This document shows positions 8,959-17,739 of a DNA stretch of 42,147 nt, piece after piece. The notes below the pieces were generated by a model. That model did not search any database. It was not told the DNA's origin and saw only the letters and a program-made list of their open reading frames with translations. A program made the translations under genes and the position numbers. Location: NCBI GenBank assembly GCA_001918155.1, contig MNFJ01000115.1:1-42147 (forward strand), given 5' to 3'. Each line of letters opens with the position of its first letter. Position 1 is the stretch's first letter. The DNA is from Deltaproteobacteria bacterium 13_1_40CM_4_68_19 (GTDB lineage: Bacteria; Myxococcota; Myxococcia; Myxococcales; 40CM-4-68-19).

Positions 8959-10485
8959 ATGCAAGGCCGTGTAGGTGGCGCGACGGGGCCCGATCGCCTC
9001 GACGCGCTGTCCGCAGCGCTCCTCGTCGTCCTCGGGACGTCGCTGGGCATGGTGACATTCTCCAGCGGCAAGTGGGGCGCGCGGCCGAGCACGGAAGACG
9101 AGTTCGTCTACCTCTTCCAGGCGAAGGCGCTCGCGGCTGGCCATCTCAGCTACCCCTCGCCGCCGCTGCCGGAGTTCTTCGAGGCAGCGCACGTGCTGGT
9201 CGTTCCCCGCTTCGCCGCCAAGTACCTCCCTGGCCATGCCGCCGTGCTCGCGCTCTTCGAGATGGCCGGCGCGCCGTGGCTCGGACCGTGCGTGCTCCTC
9301 GGCGCGACGGCCGCGCTGCTCCATCTGGCGGCGCGCCTGGCTGGCCTGACGCGGGCGGCGGCGCTCGGCGCTGCCGCGCTGCTCCTCGGCGCGACGAACG
9401 TGTTTCCGTTCTTCGCCAGCTACCTGTCGCAGAGCACCTCGCTCGCGAGCGTAGCGGCGTTCTTCGCCGCCGCGCTGGCGGTGGAGCGGCGTCCCTCCGG
9501 TGGCCGCATCGCCGCGCTCTTCTGCTGCGTCGTCTTCGCCGGGCTGGTCCGGCCATTCACCGGCGCAGCGGCTGCAGTCGCCGGTGCCGCCGTGCTGCTG
9601 CGGCTGCGCAAGCGCGTGCCGCTCGGCGCGCTCGCCTGGGCGCTGCCGCCGCTCCTCGCCGGCGCTCTCGTCTTCGCAACCGTGTGCAAAGCGACCACCG
9701 GATCGTGGACCACGCCACCGTGGTCGCTGTACGCGAGGCAGTACATGCCTTACGACGGGCCGGGTATCGGACCCGTCCGCGACCTGCGCGCGGAGCGTGG
9801 GTTTCCGAAGCATCTGGCGGGCTTGTACGACGGGTTTCTCGAGACACGCCGGAAGCACACCTGGTCGCACCTGCCGGGCGAGATGGTCCGGCGGCTGCGA
9901 CTGATCGCCGTGCTTCCGCCGGCGTGGGCCGTCATCCCCTTCGCGATCGCAGGCGCGCTCTGGCCGCCGCTCTGGGCCACGTCCGTGTTCGCGGCCGCGT
10001 TCTTCGCCGCATCGCTCACGTTCCACGTGGGCGGAGCGATCTACCACCTCGAGCTGTACCCGTGGATCGCGCTCGCCGCCGCCGCGGGATTCGAGATGGC
10101 GATTCGCGGCGCCCTGCGCCTGCGCCGTCCCCTCGCGCTCGCGGCCTGCGCGATCCTCGCCGTCCCGGCCGGGTGGACGGCGATGCGCGCGGTGACCGAG
10201 CTGAAAGCAGTCCTCACGAATGCGCACCGGCGTCCCTGGACGTACGCGCGCTGGGAGCCGGCTTTCGAGTGGCTGCGGCAGCAGCACGCGCTGGTGTTCA
10301 TCCGCTATCCCAAGGCTTGGGACGGAAACGTCGACCTGACCTACAACGAGCCCGACCTCGCGCACGCCGATCTGGTGCGCGCCATCGACAAGGGAGAGCG
10401 CGACGCGGAGCTCTTGCCCTACTTCCCCGACCGGCCCGCGTTCGTGCTCGACCCGCTCACGCTGCGCGCGGAGCAGATTCGCTGA
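8959..10485 (+). CDS. Polytopic membrane protein, GT39/PMT-like, paralogue of the divergent neighbour
   Basis: EDEFVYLFQAKALAAGHL aligns with DEYAPLFQARVFARGSL; YLPGHAAVLALFEMAGAPWL aligns with YWPGFALLLTPFAWLGVPWL; many TM segments. Confidence 0.65.
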   Translation: MQGRVGGATGPDRLDALSAALLVVLGTSLGMVTFSSGKWGARPSTEDEFVYLFQAKALAAGHLSYPSPPLPEFFEAAHVLVVPRFAAKYLPGHAAVLALFEMAGAPWLGPCVLLGATAALLHLAARLAGLTRAAALGAAALLLGATNVFPFFASYLSQSTSLASVAAFFAAALAVERRPSGGRIAALFCCVVFAGLVRPFTGAAAAVAGAAVLLRLRKRVPLGALAWALPPLLAGALVFATVCKATTGSWTTPPWSLYARQYMPYDGPGIGPVRDLRAERGFPKHLAGLYDGFLETRRKHTWSHLPGEMVRRLRLIAVLPPAWAVIPFAIAGALWPPLWATSVFAAAFFAASLTFHVGGAIYHLELYPWIALAAAAGFEMAIRGALRLRRPLALAACAILAVPAGWTAMRAVTELKAVLTNAHRRPWTYARWEPAFEWLRQQHALVFIRYPKAWDGNVDLTYNEPDLAHADLVRAIDKGERDAELLPYFPDRPAFVLDPLTLRAEQIR

Positions 10486-11776
10486 CGAACCGCAACTCGA
10501 ACACGGCTCCCCGGGCATCGGCGCGGTTCCGCGCCGAAATGCTCCCGCCGAACCGCTGCATGGTCGCATGGCAGAGCGCAAGGCCGAGCCCGCTGCCCTT
10601 CCCGGGCGCGGCGGTGCTGAAGAAGGGCTCGAACAGCCTGGGCAGGACGGCCGAGGGGATGCCGCTGCCGTCGTCTTCCACCTCGACCACCACGCCGGAT
10701 CCTGCAGCGCGGGCAGAGATGCGCACCCGGGATGCGCCGGCGCGGGCGGCGTTGGCCAGCAGATTGACGAAGATCTGGGCGAGATAATGCTCTTCGGCCC
10801 GCACCGCCGGCAGACCTTGCGGCAGGGCGTTCTCGAACACCACCCGGGCGTGCTGCGACGCGACCGAGGTCCGGGCGAAGTCCACCGCGCGCCGCAGGTC
10901 GAGGGACTGCAGCGGCGTTGGTGGACGCGCGAGATCGAGCAGGTCGCGGAGGATGCGGTCGATGCGCGACGCCTCGCCCTCGATGCGCTCCGCGTACCCG
11001 TCGACGTTCTTGCCTTGCGAGATCCGTTCGCGCATCAGCGCCGCATATCCGATCAGTGCCGACACAGGATTGCCCACCTCGTGTGCGACGCCCGCGGCGA
11101 GCCGCCCGATGCCGGCCAGCCGCTCGCTGCGCGCCAGGTCCTCGCGCACCTCGCGCAGCTTCTGGTTGGCGGCCTCGAGCGCCTCGATCTGGGAGCGCGT
11201 GCGGCCGCGCTCTTCCCGCAGCCGCTGCGCCAGGCGGTTCACCGCGGCCCCTACCCGGCCCACCGCGTCGCCGCCCTCCGGCAGCAGACCTGGTCCCTGC
11301 TGCTCCGCGCCCACGGCTTCCAACGCCGCGTCGATTCGCTCCAGCCTGCGGCCGAGGCCGCGTTCGAGGAGCCAGACCGCGACGGCGACCAGGATCGCCA
11401 CGAACAGCGCCAGCGTCGCGAGCAGGCGGCGGGAGAGCGTCCCGAGCTGTTCGCGCACAGGGCGCAGATCCAGCCCGAGCTGGATCGCCCCTCCGGGAAC
11501 GTCTTCGCAGAGCACCAGCAGCTCGCCGACCCGCGCGCTGCGGCCCGTGCACGGGCGGTCGAACTTCCTCACTCCGGGAGCTTCGGGACAATTTCCCTCG
11601 GAGCATCGCTGGAGCACGTCGGTGAGCCGCGCGCGCGCGTCGGCGATCGCGCGGCCGTAGATGCCGTCGCGCACCTGGAGGAGGAGCACGATCGAGAGCG
11701 GCGCCATCGGCACGAGCGCCGCTGCGAACACGATGGCGAAGAGCCGCAGGCGGAGGCTGGCGCGTTCGCCGGTCAC
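10457..11776 (-). CDS. Membrane sensor histidine kinase (PilS2-like)
   Basis: Two TM helices flanking a Cys-containing periplasmic domain, H-box GVAHEVGNPVSALIGYA, N/G boxes (NLLANAARAGA, VEVEDDGSGIP, GKGSGLGLALCHATM). GTG start at 11776 overlaps the pilD stop. Confidence 0.88.
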   Translation of the reverse strand: MTGERASLRLRLFAIVFAAALVPMAPLSIVLLLQVRDGIYGRAIADARARLTDVLQRCSEGNCPEAPGVRKFDRPCTGRSARVGELLVLCEDVPGGAIQLGLDLRPVREQLGTLSRRLLATLALFVAILVAVAVWLLERGLGRRLERIDAALEAVGAEQQGPGLLPEGGDAVGRVGAAVNRLAQRLREERGRTRSQIEALEAANQKLREVREDLARSERLAGIGRLAAGVAHEVGNPVSALIGYAALMRERISQGKNVDGYAERIEGEASRIDRILRDLLDLARPPTPLQSLDLRRAVDFARTSVASQHARVVFENALPQGLPAVRAEEHYLAQIFVNLLANAARAGASRVRISARAAGSGVVVEVEDDGSGIPSAVLPRLFEPFFSTAAPGKGSGLGLALCHATMQRFGGSISARNRADARGAVFELRFVSESAPRAA

Positions 11777-12630
11777 GAGAGCAGGCGGAGCAGCACGGAG
11801 TTCCAGGCGGACACGAGGCGATCGCCGAGGAAGAGGTACTCGAGGGCGCCGAGGGCCAGGAACGGCCCGTACGGAACCGCGTGCCTGGGGGGAACCCAGT
11901 CGTCGTCGGTGGAGGAAGCGGCCGTCTCGGCGGGAGACGGATCGGGATCGCGGCGGGTGGCGATGAGGATGGTTCCCACCACCGTGCCTTGCACCGCGGA
12001 CAAGAGCACCACCGGCAGCAGCGCGGGCCAGCCGAGCCACGCGCCGATCGCGGCGAGGAGCCAGACGTCGCCCCAGCCCATCGTCTCGCGCTTGAGGAGC
12101 CTCTCACCGAAGAGCGCGATGGCGGCAAAGCCGGCGAATCCCGCGGCGGCCCCGATGGCCGCGTCTGCCCAGGTGAGCCGCCGGTTCCAGATCGGCGAGA
12201 GCAAGCCGGCAGCGAGAAGCGGCCAGGTGATCTGATGCGGCAGGAGCCAGCTGTCCAGATCGATGTAGGACAGCGCCACCAGAGCCGCCACGAAGACGAA
12301 GTATCCGAGGGCGGTCCAGCTGGGCCCTGTATGCCGCAGCACCGCAACTGCCAGGATCCCCATCAGCAGCTCGACCAGCGGATAGCGCACGCTGATGGCC
12401 AGGCCGCAGCGGCGGCAGCGGCCGCGCAGCAGGATCCAGGAAAGGAGCGGAATGTTGTCGTACCAGGCGATGGGGTTGCCGCAGTGGGGACAGCGGCTCC
12501 CTGGGGAGACGATGCTCCGACGCTTGGGAACGCGCGCGATCACCACGTTGAGGAAGCTGCCCACCACGGTCCCGGTGACGAAGACCCAGATGGTGACGAA
12601 GACCGGCATGCCGCGGGCGAGTTCTTGCAT
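11773..12630 (-). CDS. pilD: Type IV prepilin peptidase / N-methyltransferase
   Basis: GSFLNVVIARVPKR, two CxxC pairs (CPHCGNP...CRRCG), downstream GWGDV-type aspartyl protease motif (METMGWGDVWLLAAIGAWLG). Confidence 0.93.
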   Translation of the reverse strand: MQELARGMPVFVTIWVFVTGTVVGSFLNVVIARVPKRRSIVSPGSRCPHCGNPIAWYDNIPLLSWILLRGRCRRCGLAISVRYPLVELLMGILAVAVLRHTGPSWTALGYFVFVAALVALSYIDLDSWLLPHQITWPLLAAGLLSPIWNRRLTWADAAIGAAAGFAGFAAIALFGERLLKRETMGWGDVWLLAAIGAWLGWPALLPVVLLSAVQGTVVGTILIATRRDPDPSPAETAASSTDDDWVPPRHAVPYGPFLALGALEYLFLGDRLVSAWNSVLLRLLS

Positions 12631-12644
12631 TCAGCGCCCCGACA

Positions 12645-13583
12645 CTAGGACGTCGCCGCCTTGCCGCGAGCGCGGGAGACGAACAGCTCCTCGAGCGACC
12701 GGCGATGCGGAGTGAGCGACACGATCGTCGCGCCCGAGGACACGGCCGCGGACAGCGCCGCCCGCGCGCGTCCCTCGTCGCGGAAGGTGAGCACGGTCGC
12801 GCGGTCGCGCTGCAGCACGCGCGTGCCGTCCTGCTGCAGGCGTGCCACCAGATCGGGTGAAGCGTTCTCCACCACGAGCTCCACCGCGCGCGCTCCCGGC
12901 GCCACCAGGTCCGCGAGCGCGCCACAGTCCGTCAACCTTCCCTCCACCAGGATGCCGACGCGGTCGCAGATCGCCTCGACGTCCGAGAGGATGTGCGTGG
13001 AGAAGAGGACCGTGCGGCCCTCGTCCCGGAGCTGGAGGATGAGATCGCGCACGTCCTTCCGCCCGATGGGGTCCAGGCCGCTCATCGGCTCGTCGAGGAT
13101 GGCGATGCGCGGGTCGCCGACCAGCGCCTGCGCGAGCGCCAGCCGTTGCACCATGCCCTTGGAGAACTTGCGGATGGGCCGGTCCGCGCGGCCGGCCAGA
13201 CCGACGCGCTCGAGCAGCTCGGCGGTCCGCTTGCGCGCGTCCGCGCGCGACAGTCCGCACAGGCGGCCAGCGAAGATGAGGTACTCGTCTCCGCGCAAGA
13301 ACTCGTAGAGCGCGGGGTTTTCCGGCAGGTATCCGAGCTGTCGCCGCGAGGCGACGGTTCCCGCCCGCCGGCCCGCGATGAAGGCGTGGCCCGAGGTCGG
13401 CTTCACGAATCCGAGCAGCATCTTCAACGTCGTGGTCTTGCCCGCGCCGTTCGGCCCGAGAAGGCCGAAGATCTCGCCCGCGCGCACTTCGAACGACAGA
13501 TCCTCCACTGCCCGCACCCGGCGCGCGAAGAAGCCGACCCGATAGGTCTTGCTCAGAGCCTCCGCGCGGACCTGCGCCTGCAT
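12645..13583 (-). CDS. pilH: ABC transporter ATP-binding protein (PilH-like)
   Basis: Walker [21 protein letters not shown], signature [15 protein letters not shown], Walker [20 protein letters not shown]; adjacent to pilD. Symbol by gene-order analogy. Confidence 0.8.
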   Translation of the reverse strand: MQAQVRAEALSKTYRVGFFARRVRAVEDLSFEVRAGEIFGLLGPNGAGKTTTLKMLLGFVKPTSGHAFIAGRRAGTVASRRQLGYLPENPALYEFLRGDEYLIFAGRLCGLSRADARKRTAELLERVGLAGRADRPIRKFSKGMVQRLALAQALVGDPRIAILDEPMSGLDPIGRKDVRDLILQLRDEGRTVLFSTHILSDVEAICDRVGILVEGRLTDCGALADLVAPGARAVELVVENASPDLVARLQQDGTRVLQRDRATVLTFRDEGRARAALSAAVSSGATIVSLTPHRRSLEELFVSRARGKAATS

Positions 13584-13650
13584 CCCGCTCCTGTAGCGTG
13601 CCACGGCCCGCGCCGGCAACTTCTCGCGCCGGTCGGAGACTGCCGGTAAG

Positions 13651-16002
13651 GTGGCCGCGATCGTGATCGCGCGCGAACGACTCCTGCGCCTTGCGCCCAC
13701 CCTCCTCGGCCTCGCGCTGCTGGCGATCTTCTTCGCGCCGACCTTGGACCCGCGGGTGCAGCTCTACTACCGCGATACCGGCAGACTCTATTACCCGGTG
13801 AAGCTCTTCATCGCGGAGCAGCTCCGGGCGGGCCGACTGCCGTTCTGGGACCCGTTGACCGAGTGCGGAGTCTCGCTGCTCGGCCAGGTCACGCCGGCGC
13901 TGCTCCATCCGGCGACGCTCCTCTACCTCGTGTTTCCCTTCGACCTCGCCTTCAAGCTCAACCACATGCTCGGGCCGCTCCTGGCGGGGATCGGCGCCTG
14001 GCGGCTCGCGCGCCGGCTCGGTTCGAGCCCCTGGGCCTCGCTCGCGGGCGCCACGGCGTACGCGGGTTGTGGATACCTGGTCAGCGTGACCGGCTCGAAT
14101 CTGCCCTACGCCATCGGTGCGGGCAGCGTTCCCATCGCCGTCGACGCGGTGCTCCGGGTGGTGGAAGCGCCTTCGATCAAGCGCCTCGCCTGGGCGGGGG
14201 CGGCTTTGGCGTTGATCGCCTATGCGGGAGAGCCGCAGGCGATGCTCATCGCCGGCCTGCTTTCCGGCGCCTGGGCCCTCGGACTCGCCTTCCCGGACTG
14301 GCGCCGCGCCGCGCGCAACCTCGGGCTGGTCGCGAGCTGCGGCGTGCTGGCCGTCGCTTTCTCCGCCCCTGCGGTGTTCACGGCCGTCGTCGAGCTGCGC
14401 CGCAGCACCCGCGCGGACCCGATCACGGAGAAGGAGCGTGCCGTATTCGCGAATCATCCATTCCGGCTGGCGGGCCTTCTCGTTCCGCGCGCGTTCGACG
14501 ACGCGCCGGAGGCGGTCGGGGCGCAGCAGTCGACCGCCTCGCCGTACACGGAGTACTTCACCCAGGGAGATGCCGCCTTCGCCGACTCGATCGTGCTCGG
14601 CGCGCCCGCTCTCCTGCTCGCCGCGGCAGGGGCATCGGTGCGACGAAAGGGCGCCCTTCTTTTCTCGGGCGCGGTCTTGCTCGCGCTCGCATCGACCGGG
14701 CCCGCCCTCGGCATCGATCGGGTCCTTTTCGCACTCGTTCCGCTCGCCAGCATCTTCCGCTTCGCGGAGAAGCTGATCGCGCCCGCGTCGCTGCTGTTCG
14801 CCCTCGCCGCCGCGCTGGGCGCTGACCTGGCGCTGGGGGGCACCCGCCGCGCGGCGGTGCGGCTCGCCGTGGCCGCGCTGCTGGTCGGCGTGGGCGCAGC
14901 GGCGGCAGCGCTATGGATCGGCCGGAGCGCGCCGCACCTCGCGCAGGCCTTGGCGACGCACGGGAAGACGCACGGGCTCGCGTTCGCGACCGCTTTCTGG
15001 CGGGAAGCGCGCGCGGGTCTCTTCGATTGCGCCGGGCTGGCCCTGGTGGTCGCGCTGATCGCGCTCTGGCGCTGGTCGCGGCAGCAGCCGGCCACCCCGC
15101 TGGCGGCGGTGTGCTGCGCCGCTTCGGTTTTTGCTTCCTGCGGAGGTCTTCTCTACAGCGCTCCGCTCGCCGTCGTGCGCGGACCGTTCGACCTGGCGGA
15201 GCGGCTGCGCGCCCGGGCCGGTCCGAGCCGGGATCGCTGGCGGATCTTCGTCAACGACAAGGACCCGCTGCGCCTTTCCGGACTGTCGGCCCGCGCCTCC
15301 GTCACCGTGAGCATGTCGCAGGCCCTGCTGCCGCAGTTCAACTCCGTCGCGGGCATCGAGGGCATGGCCCCGTACTTCACCGCGAGCGATCCGGGATACG
15401 CGCGCGGGATCGTCGCCAGCCCGCGCACGTACTTCAATCTCTTCGGCGTTCGTTTCGTGATCGACATGCCCGGAGCGTTCAGCGCCCGCACGGCGCGCGA
15501 GCGCAACTTCCACAAAGTCGGATTCGGGTACTGGGTCGGCGAGTACGCGCTGCACCCGCGGTCGTTCGTCGTCGCACGCGCCGTGCGCGTCGGGAGCATC
15601 GCCGAGGGTCTGGCGCACGTAGCCGCCCCAGGATTCGACGTACGGCAAGAAGCCGTGATCCGCGGAGATGGTCTTCCAGACATGGTGGAAGGAGCGGCGG
15701 CGCCGGCCGAGTGGGAACGGATCGCGCCGGACCGGATGATGGTGCACGCGCGCGGTCCGGGGATGCTGGTGATCGGCGAGCACTTCGATCCCGGTTGGCG
15801 CGCGACGATCGACGGGCGACGCGCTCCGGTAGCCGAGGTGGATCTCGCGGCGCTCGGCGTCGTCTTGCCGCCCTCGGAAGTGAAGGTGGAGCTGCGGTTC
15901 GTTCCCGCGGGCTTGCTGCCCGGCCTCGCGATCGCGCTCGCCGCCGGCGCTGCGCTGGCCGCGGCGTCCTGGGGTCGCCGCAAGTGGGTCCGGGTGGGCT
16001 GA
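13651..16002 (+). CDS. YfhO-like polytopic membrane protein (putative extracytoplasmic glycosyltransferase)
   Basis: RAGRLPFWDPLTECGVSLLGQ, many TM segments and C-terminal FDPGWRATIDGRRAPV typical of YfhO-family proteins. GTG start 13651. Confidence 0.75.
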   Translation: MAAIVIARERLLRLAPTLLGLALLAIFFAPTLDPRVQLYYRDTGRLYYPVKLFIAEQLRAGRLPFWDPLTECGVSLLGQVTPALLHPATLLYLVFPFDLAFKLNHMLGPLLAGIGAWRLARRLGSSPWASLAGATAYAGCGYLVSVTGSNLPYAIGAGSVPIAVDAVLRVVEAPSIKRLAWAGAALALIAYAGEPQAMLIAGLLSGAWALGLAFPDWRRAARNLGLVASCGVLAVAFSAPAVFTAVVELRRSTRADPITEKERAVFANHPFRLAGLLVPRAFDDAPEAVGAQQSTASPYTEYFTQGDAAFADSIVLGAPALLLAAAGASVRRKGALLFSGAVLLALASTGPALGIDRVLFALVPLASIFRFAEKLIAPASLLFALAAALGADLALGGTRRAAVRLAVAALLVGVGAAAAALWIGRSAPHLAQALATHGKTHGLAFATAFWREARAGLFDCAGLALVVALIALWRWSRQQPATPLAAVCCAASVFASCGGLLYSAPLAVVRGPFDLAERLRARAGPSRDRWRIFVNDKDPLRLSGLSARASVTVSMSQALLPQFNSVAGIEGMAPYFTASDPGYARGIVASPRTYFNLFGVRFVIDMPGAFSARTARERNFHKVGFGYWVGEYALHPRSFVVARAVRVGSIAEGLAHVAAPGFDVRQEAVIRGDGLPDMVEGAAAPAEWERIAPDRMMVHARGPGMLVIGEHFDPGWRATIDGRRAPVAEVDLAALGVVLPPSEVKVELRFVPAGLLPGLAIALAAGAALAAASWGRRKWVRVG

Positions 16003-16034
16003 CAATTCGTGTCAGCGGCGGGACAGATCCTGTC
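16000..16034 (+). promoter_or_regulatory. Candidate PilR enhancer: TGACA-attcg-TGTCA (16000-16014) and GACAG-atc-CTGTC (16022-16034)
   Basis: Two inverted repeats with centres 21 bp apart, each containing (C/G)TGTC, 56-76 bp upstream of the -24 element. Confidence 0.6.
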
Positions 16035-16089
16035 GATGCGCGCGCGCAGCCCGGGGGGAAAGGCGGCGGAAGAAGACGTTTTCTTTGTC

Positions 16090-16105
16090 TGGCCTGCCGC
16101 TTGCT
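16090..16105 (+). promoter_or_regulatory. Sigma-54 promoter of pilA
   Basis: TGGCCTGCCGCTTGCT = TGGC-N7-TTGC with exact -24/-12 spacing, ~38 nt before the pilA ATG. Confidence 0.8.
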
Positions 16106-16142
16106 CTAACGTCCGGTGTCGTTACTTCACATGGAGATCCCA

Positions 16143-16730
16143 ATGAAGAAGCTCGTGCAGAAGGGCTTTACACTCATCGAGCTGATGATCGTCGTGGCGA
16201 TCATCGGCATTCTCGCGGCGATCGCGATCCCGAACTTCATCAAGTTCCAGGCGCGGTCGAAGCAGAGCGAAGCGAAGGCGAACCTCAAGGCCATCTTCAC
16301 GGCGCAGAAGGCGTTCTACCAGGAGAAGGACCGCTTCTCTACGCTGACCGGTGAAGTGGGCTTCGAGCCTGAGCGCAACAACCGTTATGCGTACTTCCTC
16401 GCCGCCACTGGCACCATCGAGCCCCGCACGGGCGCGACGCTGGTGCAGGCGACGACGTTCACCGGCGTTGCGGTGGATACGTTCAAGTACGGCAGCGCGC
16501 TCGATCAGACGTACGCTGCCACGGCCTGCACCTCGGCCGCCGGGTTGCTAGGCACGCCGGCCACGCGGTTCGACGCGCTGGCGCTCGGCAACATCGACGC
16601 CGACACCACCGTCGACCAGTGGAGCATCTCGAGCGAGTCGCGCACGTTCACGGCGGGCGGCAACTGCACGGCCGACGCGAACAACCCGTCGGGCGAGCCG
16701 GCCAACGACCAGAACGACGTGAACCTGTAA
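16143..16730 (+). CDS. pilA: Type IVa major pilin
   Basis: [65 protein letters not shown]: class III leader, Glu5, M. xanthus-like. SD GGAG at 16133. Confidence 0.96.
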   Translation: MKKLVQKGFTLIELMIVVAIIGILAAIAIPNFIKFQARSKQSEAKANLKAIFTAQKAFYQEKDRFSTLTGEVGFEPERNNRYAYFLAATGTIEPRTGATLVQATTFTGVAVDTFKYGSALDQTYAATACTSAAGLLGTPATRFDALALGNIDADTTVDQWSISSESRTFTAGGNCTADANNPSGEPANDQNDVNL

Positions 16731-16751
16731 GCGAAGCGAGCAGTGAAGAAC

Positions 16752-16791
16752 GCGGGGGTGGCCGGGAGGGGCCCACCCCCGCTTCTTTTTT
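16752..16791 (+). terminator. Rho-independent terminator after pilA
   Basis: GCGGGGGTGG (16752-16761) / CCACCCCCGC (16773-16782) followed by TTCTTTTTT. Confidence 0.9.
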
Positions 16792-16809
16792 GGGGCGCCG
16801 ACCGGGCGC

Positions 16810-17739
16810 TTGTACTATCGACCCGTGCCCCTCGCTGTTCGCGGCAGCGCCATCGTCCTGGCGTTCGCGGTCGCAGTCTTCGCCGCCGCGGTGCTGCGGA
16901 CTTCCGCGCAAAGCCGCGGGCCGGTGGCGATCGAGACCGTCCTCGACATCCCGCCCATTCCCGGCGACGTCGCGCGCGCGCTCACCTTCGGCTTCCGTTC
17001 GCTGCTCGCCGACTTCACGCTGCTGCAGGCCATCCAGGTGCTCCCGGCGCGCCATGGAGACATGCCGCCGGAGCTCGCGGCGCCCATCGACCGGCGGCTG
17101 TTCCGCTTGCTGGAGTATTCCGTGGAAATCGATCCGAAGTTTTCCGGTGCCTATCGCTTTGCGGCCGCGGCCTTGCCCCACGAGACCGGGGACGGGAAGG
17201 TCTACGGGGTCCTGGACGCGATCCAGATCCTGGAAAAGGGGCTGCGCGAGCGTCCCGACGAATGGCAGATGGGCTTCCTGCTCGGGTTTCTGCAGTCCTA
17301 CTACCTGCACGATTTTCCCGCCGCGGCGCGAAGCTTCGGGGCGGCCGCGGACCTGCCGCATGCTCCGGCCTTCGTCGGGCTCCTGGCGACGCGGCTCGCG
17401 GCGCAGGCTGGAGATCTGCAGATCGCGACCTCGCTCGCCGAGGCGATGCTGGCGCACGCGAACGAGGAGGCGACGCGCAAGGAGTGGCAGGACCGCGTCG
17501 ACGCGCTCCACATGGAACGCGACCTGCGCGGGATCGAGGAAGCAGCGCAGCGCTACCGCGAGGAGAAGGGCGTGTTGCCGCGCTCGGTGCATGCGCTGGT
17601 CGCGGCCGGCTTCCTTCCGGCGGCACCGCGCGAGCCTCATGGCGGACGCTACGTCCTGGAGGGTGACGGGAGCGCCCGATCGACGGCCACCGAACGCCTG
17701 CGCGCGTACGGCCTGGAGACGAGATTCGAGATCCACTGA
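16810..17739 (+). CDS. pilG: PilG-like protein of the T4P-associated ABC system (membrane-anchored, helical-repeat-like)
   Basis: N-terminal TM and TPR-like helical content; directly downstream of pilA and overlapping the permease. Start TTG 16810 or GTG 16825. Symbol by gene order only. Confidence 0.55.
   Translation: MYYRPVPLAVRGSAIVLAFAVAVFAAAVLRTSAQSRGPVAIETVLDIPPIPGDVARALTFGFRSLLADFTLLQAIQVLPARHGDMPPELAAPIDRRLFRLLEYSVEIDPKFSGAYRFAAAALPHETGDGKVYGVLDAIQILEKGLRERPDEWQMGFLLGFLQSYYLHDFPAAARSFGAAADLPHAPAFVGLLATRLAAQAGDLQIATSLAEAMLAHANEEATRKEWQDRVDALHMERDLRGIEEAAQRYREEKGVLPRSVHALVAAGFLPAAPREPHGGRYVLEGDGSARSTATERLRAYGLETRFEIH

Noticed and set aside
13584-13650. Minus-strand GTGGCAC upstream of pilH as a -24 element
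   Set aside because: No TTGC/GC at the expected -12 position.
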